This document shows, piece after piece, positions 17,964 through 26,240 of a stretch of 64,000 nucleotides of DNA. Numbering within the stretch: the stretch's first letter is position 1; the number at the start of each line of letters is the position of its first letter. The notes under the pieces were generated by a model, which made no database searches, had not been told where the DNA came from, and saw only the letters and a program-made list of their open reading frames with translations. Origin of the DNA: Sphingomonas sp. CCH9-E2 (lineage in GTDB: Bacteria; Pseudomonadota; Alphaproteobacteria; Sphingomonadales; Sphingomonadaceae); the NCBI RefSeq assembly GCF_001557215.1, contig NZ_LSJM01000318.1, positions 22,339 through 86,338 of the forward strand. Reading direction: 5' to 3'. Both the position numbers and the translations under genes were made by a program.

Positions 17964-18910
17964 ATGCGCGCGAGACGGATTCTCTTGGCCGGCTGCGCGA
18001 TGCTACTGGCATTTTCCGCGGAAGGGGTCGCTGCGGCGAGTGACGAAATGAAGGCGGCGCGCAGCGCAGTCGATTCGACAATGTCGGGTCGCCCTCTCAC
18101 CGTCGCAATCGAAGCCAAGCCTCTGCGTTGCAACCCGCAGAGCGAACTGTGCTATTCGAACCACTACCCCCGCCTCTATTGGTTTCGCGATCCTGCTCCC
18201 CGGCATGCCTCTCGCACGGTCATGTCGCCGCGCCGCACGCCGAAAGTCGCATTGAGCGACGAAGGGGAGGTGCCATTTGCCCCGGCGGCGGTATTTGCAC
18301 GATCCGCCAACCCACAGGACGCGTGGATCGACTGGAGGGGTGTCACGTCGGTCCAGGCCGAGGCACGGACCGTGGTGCTGACAACCCCCCTCAATGCCTA
18401 CGCGTGACCTTTTCCTTCCCGCGCGTTGAAGCCGCAGCTGCGGCTGCAGCGGTGTTCGAGCGGCTGCGGGTGGCTTGCGACGACGGCCCCAGCCCCGTAA
18501 TTGACCTTTTGCAGGCACATCGGGTCGCCGTTGCGACGTTGCAGCGGCATCTGGTCTCGGCATCCTTCAACTCGCGGCGGCTCGGGCGGGAGGAATTTGC
18601 CGAGAACTGGCGTGTCGTGCGATTCCAGAAATTCGAAGGCGGGATGTGTGCCCGGGGCGCGTTGAGAGGCACAAGCGACGGCAAGCCATTCGTCGCCATC
18701 CTGCCATCGCCCGTAACCCATTCGGTGACCCGATCAGGCAAAACGGTGTCGATCTTTCGGTTGTCTGAAAGCCCTGCACCCGAAGAACGCCTGCAGCTTA
18801 ACATGGATAGCCCCGTTGCGGCGCAGCGCCTAGTCGAAGGGCTCGATCACGTCCGTAACTGGTGCGCGACGCAGTATGACGAGCGAAAATTCTACCCGCG
18901 CGTGCTTTAG
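17964..18910 (+). pseudogene. Secreted hypothetical protein, split by a frameshift near 18402
   Basis: The ATG at 17964 (after GGGAGGGGG) opens a signal peptide (MRARRILLAGCAMLLAFSAE) and runs to a TGA at 18405-18407. The next frame continues without a break to 18910 with good protein character (RVTFSFPRVEAAAAAAAVFE ... DERKFYPRVL). Adding one base after TAC at about 18402 would give ...LNAYRVTFSFP and a single protein of about 315 residues. It is either a true frameshift or a sequencing error; a C6 run lies at 18385-18390. No family recognised. Confidence 0.6.
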
Positions 18911-19084
18911 TTCTTCTCGAACACCATTTGGGGACGCACTCGTAGTCACCGAAGTTCCGTTATCGGGGGCGATGATCCGTCGGCGTAAAAGTTACGACGC
19001 GCCACACCACCTCAAGATGCTGGCAAATATCGCTCCTCTTCCATGCCGAGCAATCAATCTCGCGTCCGACCGGACCCGCTGCGG

Positions 19085-19288
19085 CTATTTGGTAGTGGCA
19101 TTCGGATTGTCCGGCCCGCGATACGCCTTGTCGCTCTGGCCGCCGTCGAAGCCCTTAGGCTTCTTGCCGGTATGTGGGTTTGGATAAGCACCACCTCCGC
19201 TCTCCCCCTCGCTGGCGGGAATGGTGACGCCATCGCTCGCGACCGACGTGCCCTTGCCGTCCGCCTGCATCGGTTGCTTCTTCGTCAT
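19085..19288 (-). CDS. Hypothetical 67-residue hydrophilic protein
   Basis: Start chosen at the ATG at 19286-19288 because GGAGGA precedes it; a further ATG at 19309 overlaps the upstream gene. The product is Gly/Ser/Lys-rich with no hydrophobic core (SEGESGGGAYPNPHTGKKPK), likely disordered. The upstream 80-residue gene is nearly contiguous, suggesting one operon. No function can be assigned. Confidence 0.6.
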   Translation of the reverse strand: MTKKQPMQADGKGTSVASDGVTIPASEGESGGGAYPNPHTGKKPKGFDGGQSDKAYRGPDNPNATTK

Positions 19289-19305
19289 CGCGTCCTCCAT
19301 GAACT

Positions 19306-19548
19306 TCATTCGCCGATTGCGGCGAGGGCCATCGTTTCCCAGACATCCGCATCGCCTGCGGCAGCCATTGTCGCATCCGGCTCGCGTAGCGTCTTCAGCA
19401 CCGCCAGCGCCTGATCGCGATATTCGGGCCAGGCCGCATCCACGTCGGAGCCAGCCGAACGCTGATCGCCATGCGCGTTGGCGCTGGCGCGATCCGCCGC
19501 TAGGACGCGCGCGACGCGCTCAATGGCTGAAGTCTTGGAAATCGGCAT
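19306..19548 (-). CDS. Hypothetical 80-residue protein
   Basis: ATG at 19546-19548 follows GGAGGAGACAC, a strong ribosome site. The protein begins MPISKTSAIERVARVLAADR and is helical and acidic (WPEYRDQALAVLKTLREPDA). Its stop overlaps an upstream start of the 67-residue gene. Similar short proteins are common in sphingomonads next to stress genes, but I cannot name a family. Confidence 0.6.
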   Translation of the reverse strand: MPISKTSAIERVARVLAADRASANAHGDQRSAGSDVDAAWPEYRDQALAVLKTLREPDATMAAAGDADVWETMALAAIGE

Positions 19549-19706
19549 GATCGTGTCTCCTCCTCGGTCCAACCCCCGACCCGCCCACATGTTCATTGCA
19601 GAAATGCAGGCCGGCCCGGAATATATGCTGCGCCGCAGCAACTTGCCCGTGAACGATACGTTCTATCTGTGTTCGGCCCCTCGGTTCCTCGGCCGAAGGA
19701 GTTTCC

Positions 19707-20792
19707 ATGAGATCCATTTCCAGCACGATCGCCCGTCTGGCGAAGCTCCGCGAGGCGCCCCGCCCTGACCGGGTGCGCACGTCGGGCCGGCTGCGCGAAC
19801 TTCGGGACTTCGGCTCCAATCCCGGGGCGCTGGGCGCCCATTATTATGTTCCGCCAACCGTGCGGCAAGGCGCGCCATTGGTCGTCGTCATGCACGGCTG
19901 CACTCAAAACGCTGTCGATTACGACATTGGTTCGGGCTGGTCCCAGCTCGCCGAGGAGCAAGGCTTCGCTTTGCTCTTTCCCGAGCAGCGGCGTACCAAC
20001 AACTTCAACCTGTGCTTCAACTGGTACGAGCCTGCGCACATTCGGCGCGGGGCGGGTGAGCCGCTGTCGATTGCCCAGATGATCGACACGATGGCGACGC
20101 GCCACGGCATTGATCGATCACGAGTCTTCGTCAACGGTCTGTCGGCTGGCGGCGCAATGACATCGGTCATGCTCGCAACCTATCCGGAACTGTTCGCCGG
20201 CGGCGCGATCATCGCGGGCCTACCATTTGGCTCGGCGGCCAGCGTGTCGCAGGCGCTTGATCGCATGCGGGGCAGCGGCAGTCCCGGCGACGCGCTGCTC
20301 GCAGCCGCGATCGCGAAGGCCTCTCCTCATAGTGGGCCGTGGCCGACCGTCTCGATCTGGCATGGCACCTCGGATCATGTCGTCGGAATTGCCAATGCCG
20401 ACGCCATCCTCAAGCAATGGCAGGCGATGCATGGCGTGGCCGCGAACCCGGACCATTCCGACATCATCGATGGAGTCCCTCACCGCGTGTGGCAGGACGC
20501 AAACGGGCGCGTGGTGATCGAGGAGTATCGCGTGCCGGGCATGGGGCATGGCACGCCGCTGGCAACGCGAGGCGATACGCCTTGCGGACAAAGCCGCCCG
20601 CACATGCTCGAGGTCGGCATCTCATCGACGCGCCGCTTGGCGACGTTTTGGAAGCTGCTGGACGCCGAACCGCGTTCGCGTCGCGCACCGCCACAGGCCG
20701 ATCGCGGCGCTGAGAAATTGGCGGAGCCTGCGCCTTCCGGCGTTACGAAGGTTATCGAAGATGCACTGCGCGCCGCCGGACTGGTGCGATAA
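19707..20792 (+). CDS. PHB-depolymerase-family esterase (alpha/beta hydrolase)
   Basis: 361 residues from the ATG at 19707 after AAGGAG. Visible: oxyanion-hole VVVMHGCTQNAVDYD, nucleophile elbow GLSAGGAM (lipase box GxSxG), an Asp in HGTSDHVV and a His in PGMGHGTPL, with NWYEP in between. This is the type-1 catalytic domain of poly(3-hydroxybutyrate) depolymerases and related feruloyl or acetyl esterases. No clear signal peptide or substrate-binding domain is present, so an intracellular esterase is as likely as a depolymerase. Confidence 0.8.
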   Translation: MRSISSTIARLAKLREAPRPDRVRTSGRLRELRDFGSNPGALGAHYYVPPTVRQGAPLVVVMHGCTQNAVDYDIGSGWSQLAEEQGFALLFPEQRRTNNFNLCFNWYEPAHIRRGAGEPLSIAQMIDTMATRHGIDRSRVFVNGLSAGGAMTSVMLATYPELFAGGAIIAGLPFGSAASVSQALDRMRGSGSPGDALLAAAIAKASPHSGPWPTVSIWHGTSDHVVGIANADAILKQWQAMHGVAANPDHSDIIDGVPHRVWQDANGRVVIEEYRVPGMGHGTPLATRGDTPCGQSRPHMLEVGISSTRRLATFWKLLDAEPRSRRAPPQADRGAEKLAEPAPSGVTKVIEDALRAAGLVR

Positions 20793-20970
20793 GGGCAGGG
20801 AAGCCGCCGTGACGGGTCTGAGGCTGCACGCTCTATCAAATGGATGGAGCTTTCTCCCAGTCCCCGGCGAATTAGGCGTCAAGCCCCTGGGCCACTTGAA
20901 AAGAGTTTCGATCGCCCGGGAACATCGCACCCAGCGCATTGTTCTGACTTAACATTTTCAGGAGGTTATG

Positions 20971-21564
20971 ATGAGCGACGCGCTCGACCAACCGCGGGCG
21001 GACGACGCGCCGCTGAGCACTTCTAAGCACGAACGCGCGGCTGTTGATGCCGCCACTGCGGGGTTGATCGAGCCGAGGGGCGACACGCTCATCGGCCGCA
21101 CCGTGACGGTCAACCGGCCGCGTGCTGAGCTGTTCGCTTACTGGCGCGACTTCACCAACCTTGCGAGCTTCATGGACAATGTCGAGCGGATCGACATCCT
21201 CTCGCCCACCCGCTCGCACTGGGTCGTCAAGGCGCCCGGCGGCAAGACCGTCGAGTGGGACGCGACGATTACCGAGGAGGTTGACGGCACGTTGCTCGCC
21301 TGGGCCTCGGACGACGGCGCGGATGTCCCGAACAGCGGGCGTGTCGAGTTCACCGACGCCGGCGCGCGCGGTACCATCGTCACCGCGACGATCCTCTACG
21401 ATCCGCCGATGGGTGCGATCGGAAAGCTGGTCGCCAAGATGTTTCAGCGCGAGCCCGCGATCCAGGCCCGCCGTGACTTGCGCCGCTTCAAGCAACTCAT
21501 GGAAACCGGTGAGATTGCCACCAGCGCATGGACGCGCAAGCAGCTCGAAGAGGAAAAGACCTGA
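20971..21564 (+). CDS. SRPBCC (START-like) family protein
   Basis: 197 residues. ATG at 20971 has better spacing from GGAGG (20961-20965) than the adjacent ATG at 20968. After a polar N-terminus the protein follows the polyketide cyclase/SRPBCC pattern: [30 protein letters not shown], then [20 protein letters not shown]. These bind hydrophobic ligands. Its stop shares a base with the start of the alcohol dehydrogenase, and the three-gene unit with the SDR looks like a stress operon. Confidence 0.8.
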   Translation: MSDALDQPRADDAPLSTSKHERAAVDAATAGLIEPRGDTLIGRTVTVNRPRAELFAYWRDFTNLASFMDNVERIDILSPTRSHWVVKAPGGKTVEWDATITEEVDGTLLAWASDDGADVPNSGRVEFTDAGARGTIVTATILYDPPMGAIGKLVAKMFQREPAIQARRDLRRFKQLMETGEIATSAWTRKQLEEEKT

Positions 21565-22754
21565 TGCGCGCTCTGACATGGCACGGGAAGCATGACGTCC
21601 GCATGGACACAGTGGACGATCCCGAGATCCTCAATCCGCGCGATGCGATCATCAAGATCACCTCGACCGCGATCTGTGGCTCCGACCTCCATCTCTATGA
21701 CGGCTACATCCCCTCGATGATGGCCGGCGATATCCTCGGTCACGAATTCATGGGTGAAGTGGTCGAGACGGGCGCGCAGTCGACGCTCCAGAAGGGCCAG
21801 CGCGTCGTCGTACCCTTCACCATCGCCTGTGGCAGCTGCTTCCATTGCGGCAAACATCAATATTCGGGGTGCGAAAACGGCCTGCCCGCCGACAATCAAG
21901 ACATCGCGCAGACGGCCTATGGCCATCCGATGTCGGGGCTGTTCGGCTATAGCCACATGACCGGCGGCTACGCCGGCGGCCAGGCCGAATATGTCCGCGT
22001 GCCCTTTAGCGATGTTGGCCCAATCGTCATCCCCGACGGTATCGAGGACGAGAAGGTTCTATTCCTTTCGGACATCCTCCCCACCGGGTGGATGGCGGCT
22101 GAGAACGCCGACATCGAGCCCGGCGATACCGTTGCCGTATGGGGTTGCGGCCCGGTCGGACTGTTTGCGGTGCAATCGGCCTTCCTGATGGGCGCCGAGC
22201 GCGTCATCGCGATCGATCATTTCCCGCACCGGCTTGAACTCGCGAAGCGCTTTGGTGCCGAGACGATCAATTTCGAGGAAACCGCGACCTATGAAGCGCT
22301 GATGCAGATGACGGGCGGGATCGGCCCTGACGCCGTCATCGACGCGGTCGGTCTGGAGGCGCACGGCATGTTTGTCGATAACGTCATCGACCAGGTCAAG
22401 GCGTCGACCTTCCTTGGCACCGATCGTATCCATTCGATCCGGCAGGCGATCCACGCGTGCCGCAAAGGCGGACGCGTTTCAATGCCGGCGGTCTATGGCG
22501 GCTTTGTCGATAAATTCCCGCTGGGCGCGTTCATGCAGAAGGGTCTCACGCTCAAGACCGGACAGACGCACGTCCAGCATTACATGCCGGCGTTGCTCAA
22601 TGCGATCATGGAGGGGAAGATCGATACGACCTTCCTGATCAGCCACACGCTGCCGCTCGAGCAGGCCCCGAAGGGCTACAAGATGTTTCATGACAACCAG
22701 AATGAAGTGACCAAGGTCGTTCTGAAACCCGAATGGGCCGTGGCCGCCGAGTAA
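21564..22754 (+). CDS. Zinc-dependent alcohol dehydrogenase
   Basis: 396 residues. MDR family: catalytic-zinc residues in [11 protein letters not shown] and GHEFMGEV, structural-zinc cysteines in [15 protein letters not shown], nucleotide site [15 protein letters not shown]. The closest class is the formaldehyde-dehydrogenase-like or glutathione-independent group common in soil bacteria. It is coupled to the SRPBCC gene (TGATG) and 10 nt ahead of the SDR. The substrate is unknown. Confidence 0.85.
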   Translation: MRALTWHGKHDVRMDTVDDPEILNPRDAIIKITSTAICGSDLHLYDGYIPSMMAGDILGHEFMGEVVETGAQSTLQKGQRVVVPFTIACGSCFHCGKHQYSGCENGLPADNQDIAQTAYGHPMSGLFGYSHMTGGYAGGQAEYVRVPFSDVGPIVIPDGIEDEKVLFLSDILPTGWMAAENADIEPGDTVAVWGCGPVGLFAVQSAFLMGAERVIAIDHFPHRLELAKRFGAETINFEETATYEALMQMTGGIGPDAVIDAVGLEAHGMFVDNVIDQVKASTFLGTDRIHSIRQAIHACRKGGRVSMPAVYGGFVDKFPLGAFMQKGLTLKTGQTHVQHYMPALLNAIMEGKIDTTFLISHTLPLEQAPKGYKMFHDNQNEVTKVVLKPEWAVAAE

Positions 22755-22764
22755 GGAGAGCAAC

Positions 22765-23550
22765 ATGGCAGACAAGTTGGCGATCATCACCGGCGCGTCG
22801 ACCGGGATCGGGTTCGAACTAGCAACGCTGGCGGCGAAGGATGGATATGACCTCATCGTGGTTGCCGACGAGGCGTTGATCGAGGCCTCTGCGCGCGACT
22901 TCAAGCAGTTTGGCACGCATGTGACGTCGGTCCAGGCAGATCTGGCGACGATCGACGGAGTGGACACGTTGCTCGCCGCCGCGAACGGTCGTCGGATCGA
23001 TCTGCTGTGCGCCAATGCGGGGACCGGCACCGGCGGCGCATTCCTCCGTCAGGAAGTCACGATGTGGCGGCATTCGATCGACACCAACGTCACCGGTACC
23101 GTCTATTTGCTGCAAAAGGTGCTGAACCAGATGATCGCGACGGGCGCGGGCAAGGTGCTCGTGACCGGATCGATCGCGGGTTACATCCCGGGCAGCTTCA
23201 ACGCGATCTACAACGGTACCAAGGCGTTCATCGATAACTTCACCGAGGCGCTGCGCAACGAGTTGAAGGATGTCGAGGGTGTGACGCTCACTACCTTGAT
23301 GCCCGGTGCGACCGACACCGAATTCTTCGCGCGTGCGGGCATGCTCGATACCAAGGTCGGTCAGGACGAGAACAAGGCCGATCCGGCCAAGGTTGCCAAG
23401 GATGGGTGGGACGCGCTGATGGAGGGCAAGAGCCACATCATCTCGGGACTAGCCAACAAGCTGCAGGTCGCAGGCGCGAGCGTATTGCCACAATCGATGC
23501 TCGCGGAAATGCACCGCGGCATGGCCGAGCCTGGCAGCGGCAAGGAATAG
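22765..23550 (+). CDS. Short-chain dehydrogenase/reductase
   Basis: 261 residues. Rossmann motif TGASTGIGFELA, NAG (CANAGTGTGG), catalytic Ser in TGSIAGYIPG and YNGTKAF carrying the YxxxK pair. Ribosome site GGAGAGC just upstream. It is probably co-transcribed with the preceding dehydrogenase and SRPBCC gene. Substrate unknown. Confidence 0.88.
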   Translation: MADKLAIITGASTGIGFELATLAAKDGYDLIVVADEALIEASARDFKQFGTHVTSVQADLATIDGVDTLLAAANGRRIDLLCANAGTGTGGAFLRQEVTMWRHSIDTNVTGTVYLLQKVLNQMIATGAGKVLVTGSIAGYIPGSFNAIYNGTKAFIDNFTEALRNELKDVEGVTLTTLMPGATDTEFFARAGMLDTKVGQDENKADPAKVAKDGWDALMEGKSHIISGLANKLQVAGASVLPQSMLAEMHRGMAEPGSGKE

Positions 23551-24591
23551 GATGAAAGGCATGAACGACCCAATGTCGCAGGCCTGCTTGCCGACGCTGG
23601 TCCTCCCGCGTGATAGCGGTGGCGTCGCGATGCGCGAGGGCGCGGCACTGCGATGTCTGCGTTAGGACGAAAGCGTCGTTAAACATGCGACCTTCAGAGA
23701 CGTCGCTCTCGATTATATCCTCCATAGCGCACATCAACTGTGGTCTGAAGCCACTCTCGCCTTCCGCCAGCTGGTGGATCCCGAGGCTTGCCCGCGCTCC
23801 TACTTCATTTTGTTCGGCAGGATGCCTCCCGCAACCAAGGCCAAATGAACGGCGACTGCGAGGGACTTTACGTCCAGCCGGGTCATCAGGTTCCCGTGGT
23901 GCGTTTGACCGGGTGATGTGCTCGCTGTCCGACAAATCCTCCAGCGACCGGTGACCCCACGATCGTGCTCGTTGATGGGACATTGGGCGAATGGCCGCTT
24001 TCGAGGTCGCCCGACGATTGGTTGAACGTCTGATATTAGGGCGCTTAGGGGTTGTAAACTGCGATGGGCAATCAACGCGCCAGTGCCCCCGGCGGGCAGA
24101 ACAGCAGATCCGTGAAGCGCGACTAAAGCGATCCGCTTAGCCGACCTCCATCCCGAGCTTCCTCACTGAAGCCCGACGCTTTACGTGCGACGATGTGGGC
24201 TGGGGTTCTGTGTGTCAGTGCGGAGTTGGATTAGCGCACGCCCATTTGTCGACCGGCGACGCCAAGGCTCATTAACAGCGAAGTGTCTGCAATCGCTACG
24301 TTTGTTACGGCTCTTGCATTTCTCGCGCATCCGGTCCTAGTCTGGCCGCGTGTCGCGAACAATGCGATGCCGAGGCGTGAGAACCTCGTTTGGGGCACCT
24401 AACCAGGCACATCACGGCCGGGTGGCCGACGCGCATGTCCAGGCTGCTTGCGGCTAAAGGCGTCGGCGCAAGTCCTCAAACTTGTTCTCAACACCCGGTC
24501 ACCTGGCCGGCCCGCCTCGCAAGCGGGAGCCAGGCGCGTGTGCAGCGTAAGTGTTGAAGATGGCGCGTTCGCCCTCCGCTGGGGGCATTGA
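23551..24591. other. About 1 kb with no intact gene
   Basis: Between the SDR stop and the sigma-factor start I find no convincing intact ORF on either strand. It contains one recognisable remnant (response-regulator C-terminus, 23800-23930). The last few hundred bases must hold the promoter for the fecI-fecR pair, but no clear consensus stands out. Confidence 0.6.
23800..23930 (-). pseudogene. Remnant of a LuxR/FixJ-type response regulator C-terminus
   Basis: The reverse strand ends with QTHHGNLMTRLDVKSLAVAV then HLALVAGGILPNKMK and TAG at 23800-23802. This matches the recognition helix and tail (VKTHRGNLMRKLDVKSLADLV pattern) of FixJ-like regulators. The upstream part is out of frame and no receiver domain exists nearby. 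Confidence 0.45.
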
Positions 24592-25137
24592 ATGACCAGC
24601 CCCCTCCCCGCGCCCTGCACCCCTGATGACGTCACACCGGACGCCAGCGACATCGAACTGCTCTATCGGAGCGAGCGACACGCGCTCGCCCGGTTCTTCA
24701 CCCGCAACCGCGCCAGTCCCGACGATGCGCGCGATCTGGTCCAGGAAACGTTTCTGCGCCTGGCACGCGCTGCTCCTCCACGACAGGAGACGATCGCCCG
24801 CCCCAGCGCCTATCTGCGCCAGATCGCCCGCAACCTGCTGCGCGACCGCGCCAAGACTGCAGGCCGGCGCGCGGAGGCACATCATATTCCCTTTGACGAC
24901 ACCATTCCGGACGCGAACGGGATCGACCGGCTGGAAGCCCGGGATGGTCTCGCGCGGGTTGAGGCTGCTATGCGCAGCATGAAGCCAAAGACTCGGGAAA
25001 TTTTCATGGCGCATCGCCTTGATGGCCTCACCTACGCGCAAATTGCCGAGCGCACCGGCCTTTCGATCAAAGGCGTCGAGAAGCAGATGAGTCGGGCCAT
25101 GGCTCAACTGCTGCGCCATGCAGGTGGGGAGCGATGA
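24592..25137 (+). CDS. FecI-like ECF sigma factor
   Basis: 181 residues. Region 2 (IELLYRSERHALARFFTRNR, DDARDLVQETFLRLARA, AYLRQIARNLLRDRA) and region 4 (MKPKTREIFMAHRLDGLTYA, IAERTGLSIKGVEKQMSRAM) are typical of iron-starvation FecI sigma factors. With the downstream FecR protein and receptor it forms a cell-surface signalling relay. In lasso loci with isopeptidases this unit is a recurring neighbour. The stop overlaps the fecR start (ATGA). Confidence 0.88.
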   Translation: MTSPLPAPCTPDDVTPDASDIELLYRSERHALARFFTRNRASPDDARDLVQETFLRLARAAPPRQETIARPSAYLRQIARNLLRDRAKTAGRRAEAHHIPFDDTIPDANGIDRLEARDGLARVEAAMRSMKPKTREIFMAHRLDGLTYAQIAERTGLSIKGVEKQMSRAMAQLLRHAGGER

Positions 25138-26144
25138 CCCGCGAAGGCGAGCGCGGAAGCGCCGGCCGCGACCCAAGGGTCGACCGCGCGGCGGCGGAGT
25201 GGTTCGCGCGCATGCACGGCCCCGAGCGAGAGGCAGTGCGCCCGGAGTTCGAGCGATGGCGATCGCGCAATCCCGCGCACCGCGCTGCCTATGCCGAGGC
25301 CGAGCGACTGTGGCAGGTTTCGGCCGGACTTGCCCGGACCGAGCTGGGACGCACGCGAAACCTTTCGGGGTCAAAGCCCTCGATCTGGTCGCTGCCGGCC
25401 AGGCAACCGGCGCTGGCCGCGCTTGCCGCCATGATCCTCGTGGTAATCGGCCTCGTTGCACTGCAGCCATTCGGAACGGAACCGGGAGAACTTGTCGCCA
25501 CCGCGACCGCAGCGGAGCGCACCCGCGTTGGGGAAGTTCGCACCATCGCCCTGGCCGATGGCACTTCCGTGACGCTGGACACCGACAGCGCCATCGAGAT
25601 CGAGCTGTCCCAAGCGGGTCGGCGCGTCCGGCTGTCGCGCGGCCGCGCCCGCTTCGACGTTGCGCCTGATCCTGTGCGGCCATTCCGGGTCGAGGCCGAC
25701 GGACGGCTCGTCACCGCTCGCGGCACGCTGTTCGATGTCGGGTTCGAGCCGGGAGGGGTGCGGGTGACATTGCTGCGCGGTTCGGTCGAGGTTCGCGGCC
25801 GCGCAGCGGCGGGCGCAGTCGCGTCCGTCGCGCGGCTCTCGCCCGGGCAGTGTTTCTCCGATGCCGGGCGCGACCCGGTCGTCGCCCCTGCCCCGCGCGG
25901 GATCGATCAATGGGTCGCGGGCATGCTCAGCTTCGATGGCACGCCGCTCGGCGACGTTCTCGTGCAGACCAACCGCTATTCCGAGCGCAAGATCCGTCTC
26001 GGCGACCCCTCGCTTGCAGCATTGCGGGTGACCGGGGCGTTCAATCCGCTCCCGGCCGATGCGCTTGCGTCGAGCCTTGCAGCAACATTCGGCCTGCGCG
26101 TCGTGCGCACGCCTGCTGGCGATTTCATCCTCCGGCGCAAATAA
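25134..26144 (+). CDS. FecR-like anti-sigma/sigma regulator
   Basis: 336 residues. N-terminal DUF4880-like region (AAAEWFARMHGPEREAVRPE, EFERWRSRNPAHRAAYAEAE), a single membrane helix (about 104-122, PALAALAAMILVVIGLVALQ), and a periplasmic FecR domain (TIALADGTSVTLDTDSAIEI; LLRGSVEVRG). A C-terminal part resembles the STN-contacting region. It senses receptor occupancy and controls the sigma factor upstream. Confidence 0.88.
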   Translation: MTREGERGSAGRDPRVDRAAAEWFARMHGPEREAVRPEFERWRSRNPAHRAAYAEAERLWQVSAGLARTELGRTRNLSGSKPSIWSLPARQPALAALAAMILVVIGLVALQPFGTEPGELVATATAAERTRVGEVRTIALADGTSVTLDTDSAIEIELSQAGRRVRLSRGRARFDVAPDPVRPFRVEADGRLVTARGTLFDVGFEPGGVRVTLLRGSVEVRGRAAAGAVASVARLSPGQCFSDAGRDPVVAPAPRGIDQWVAGMLSFDGTPLGDVLVQTNRYSERKIRLGDPSLAALRVTGAFNPLPADALASSLAATFGLRVVRTPAGDFILRRK

Positions 26145-26240
26145 TCCCGGACACCCGAATTTTTTCGGGGGGAGTTTGCAGCGAGCGTCGTCGAGTCCCT
26201 CAAGACAGCCGCATCACCGGCGTCGAGCGACGGGGAGACT

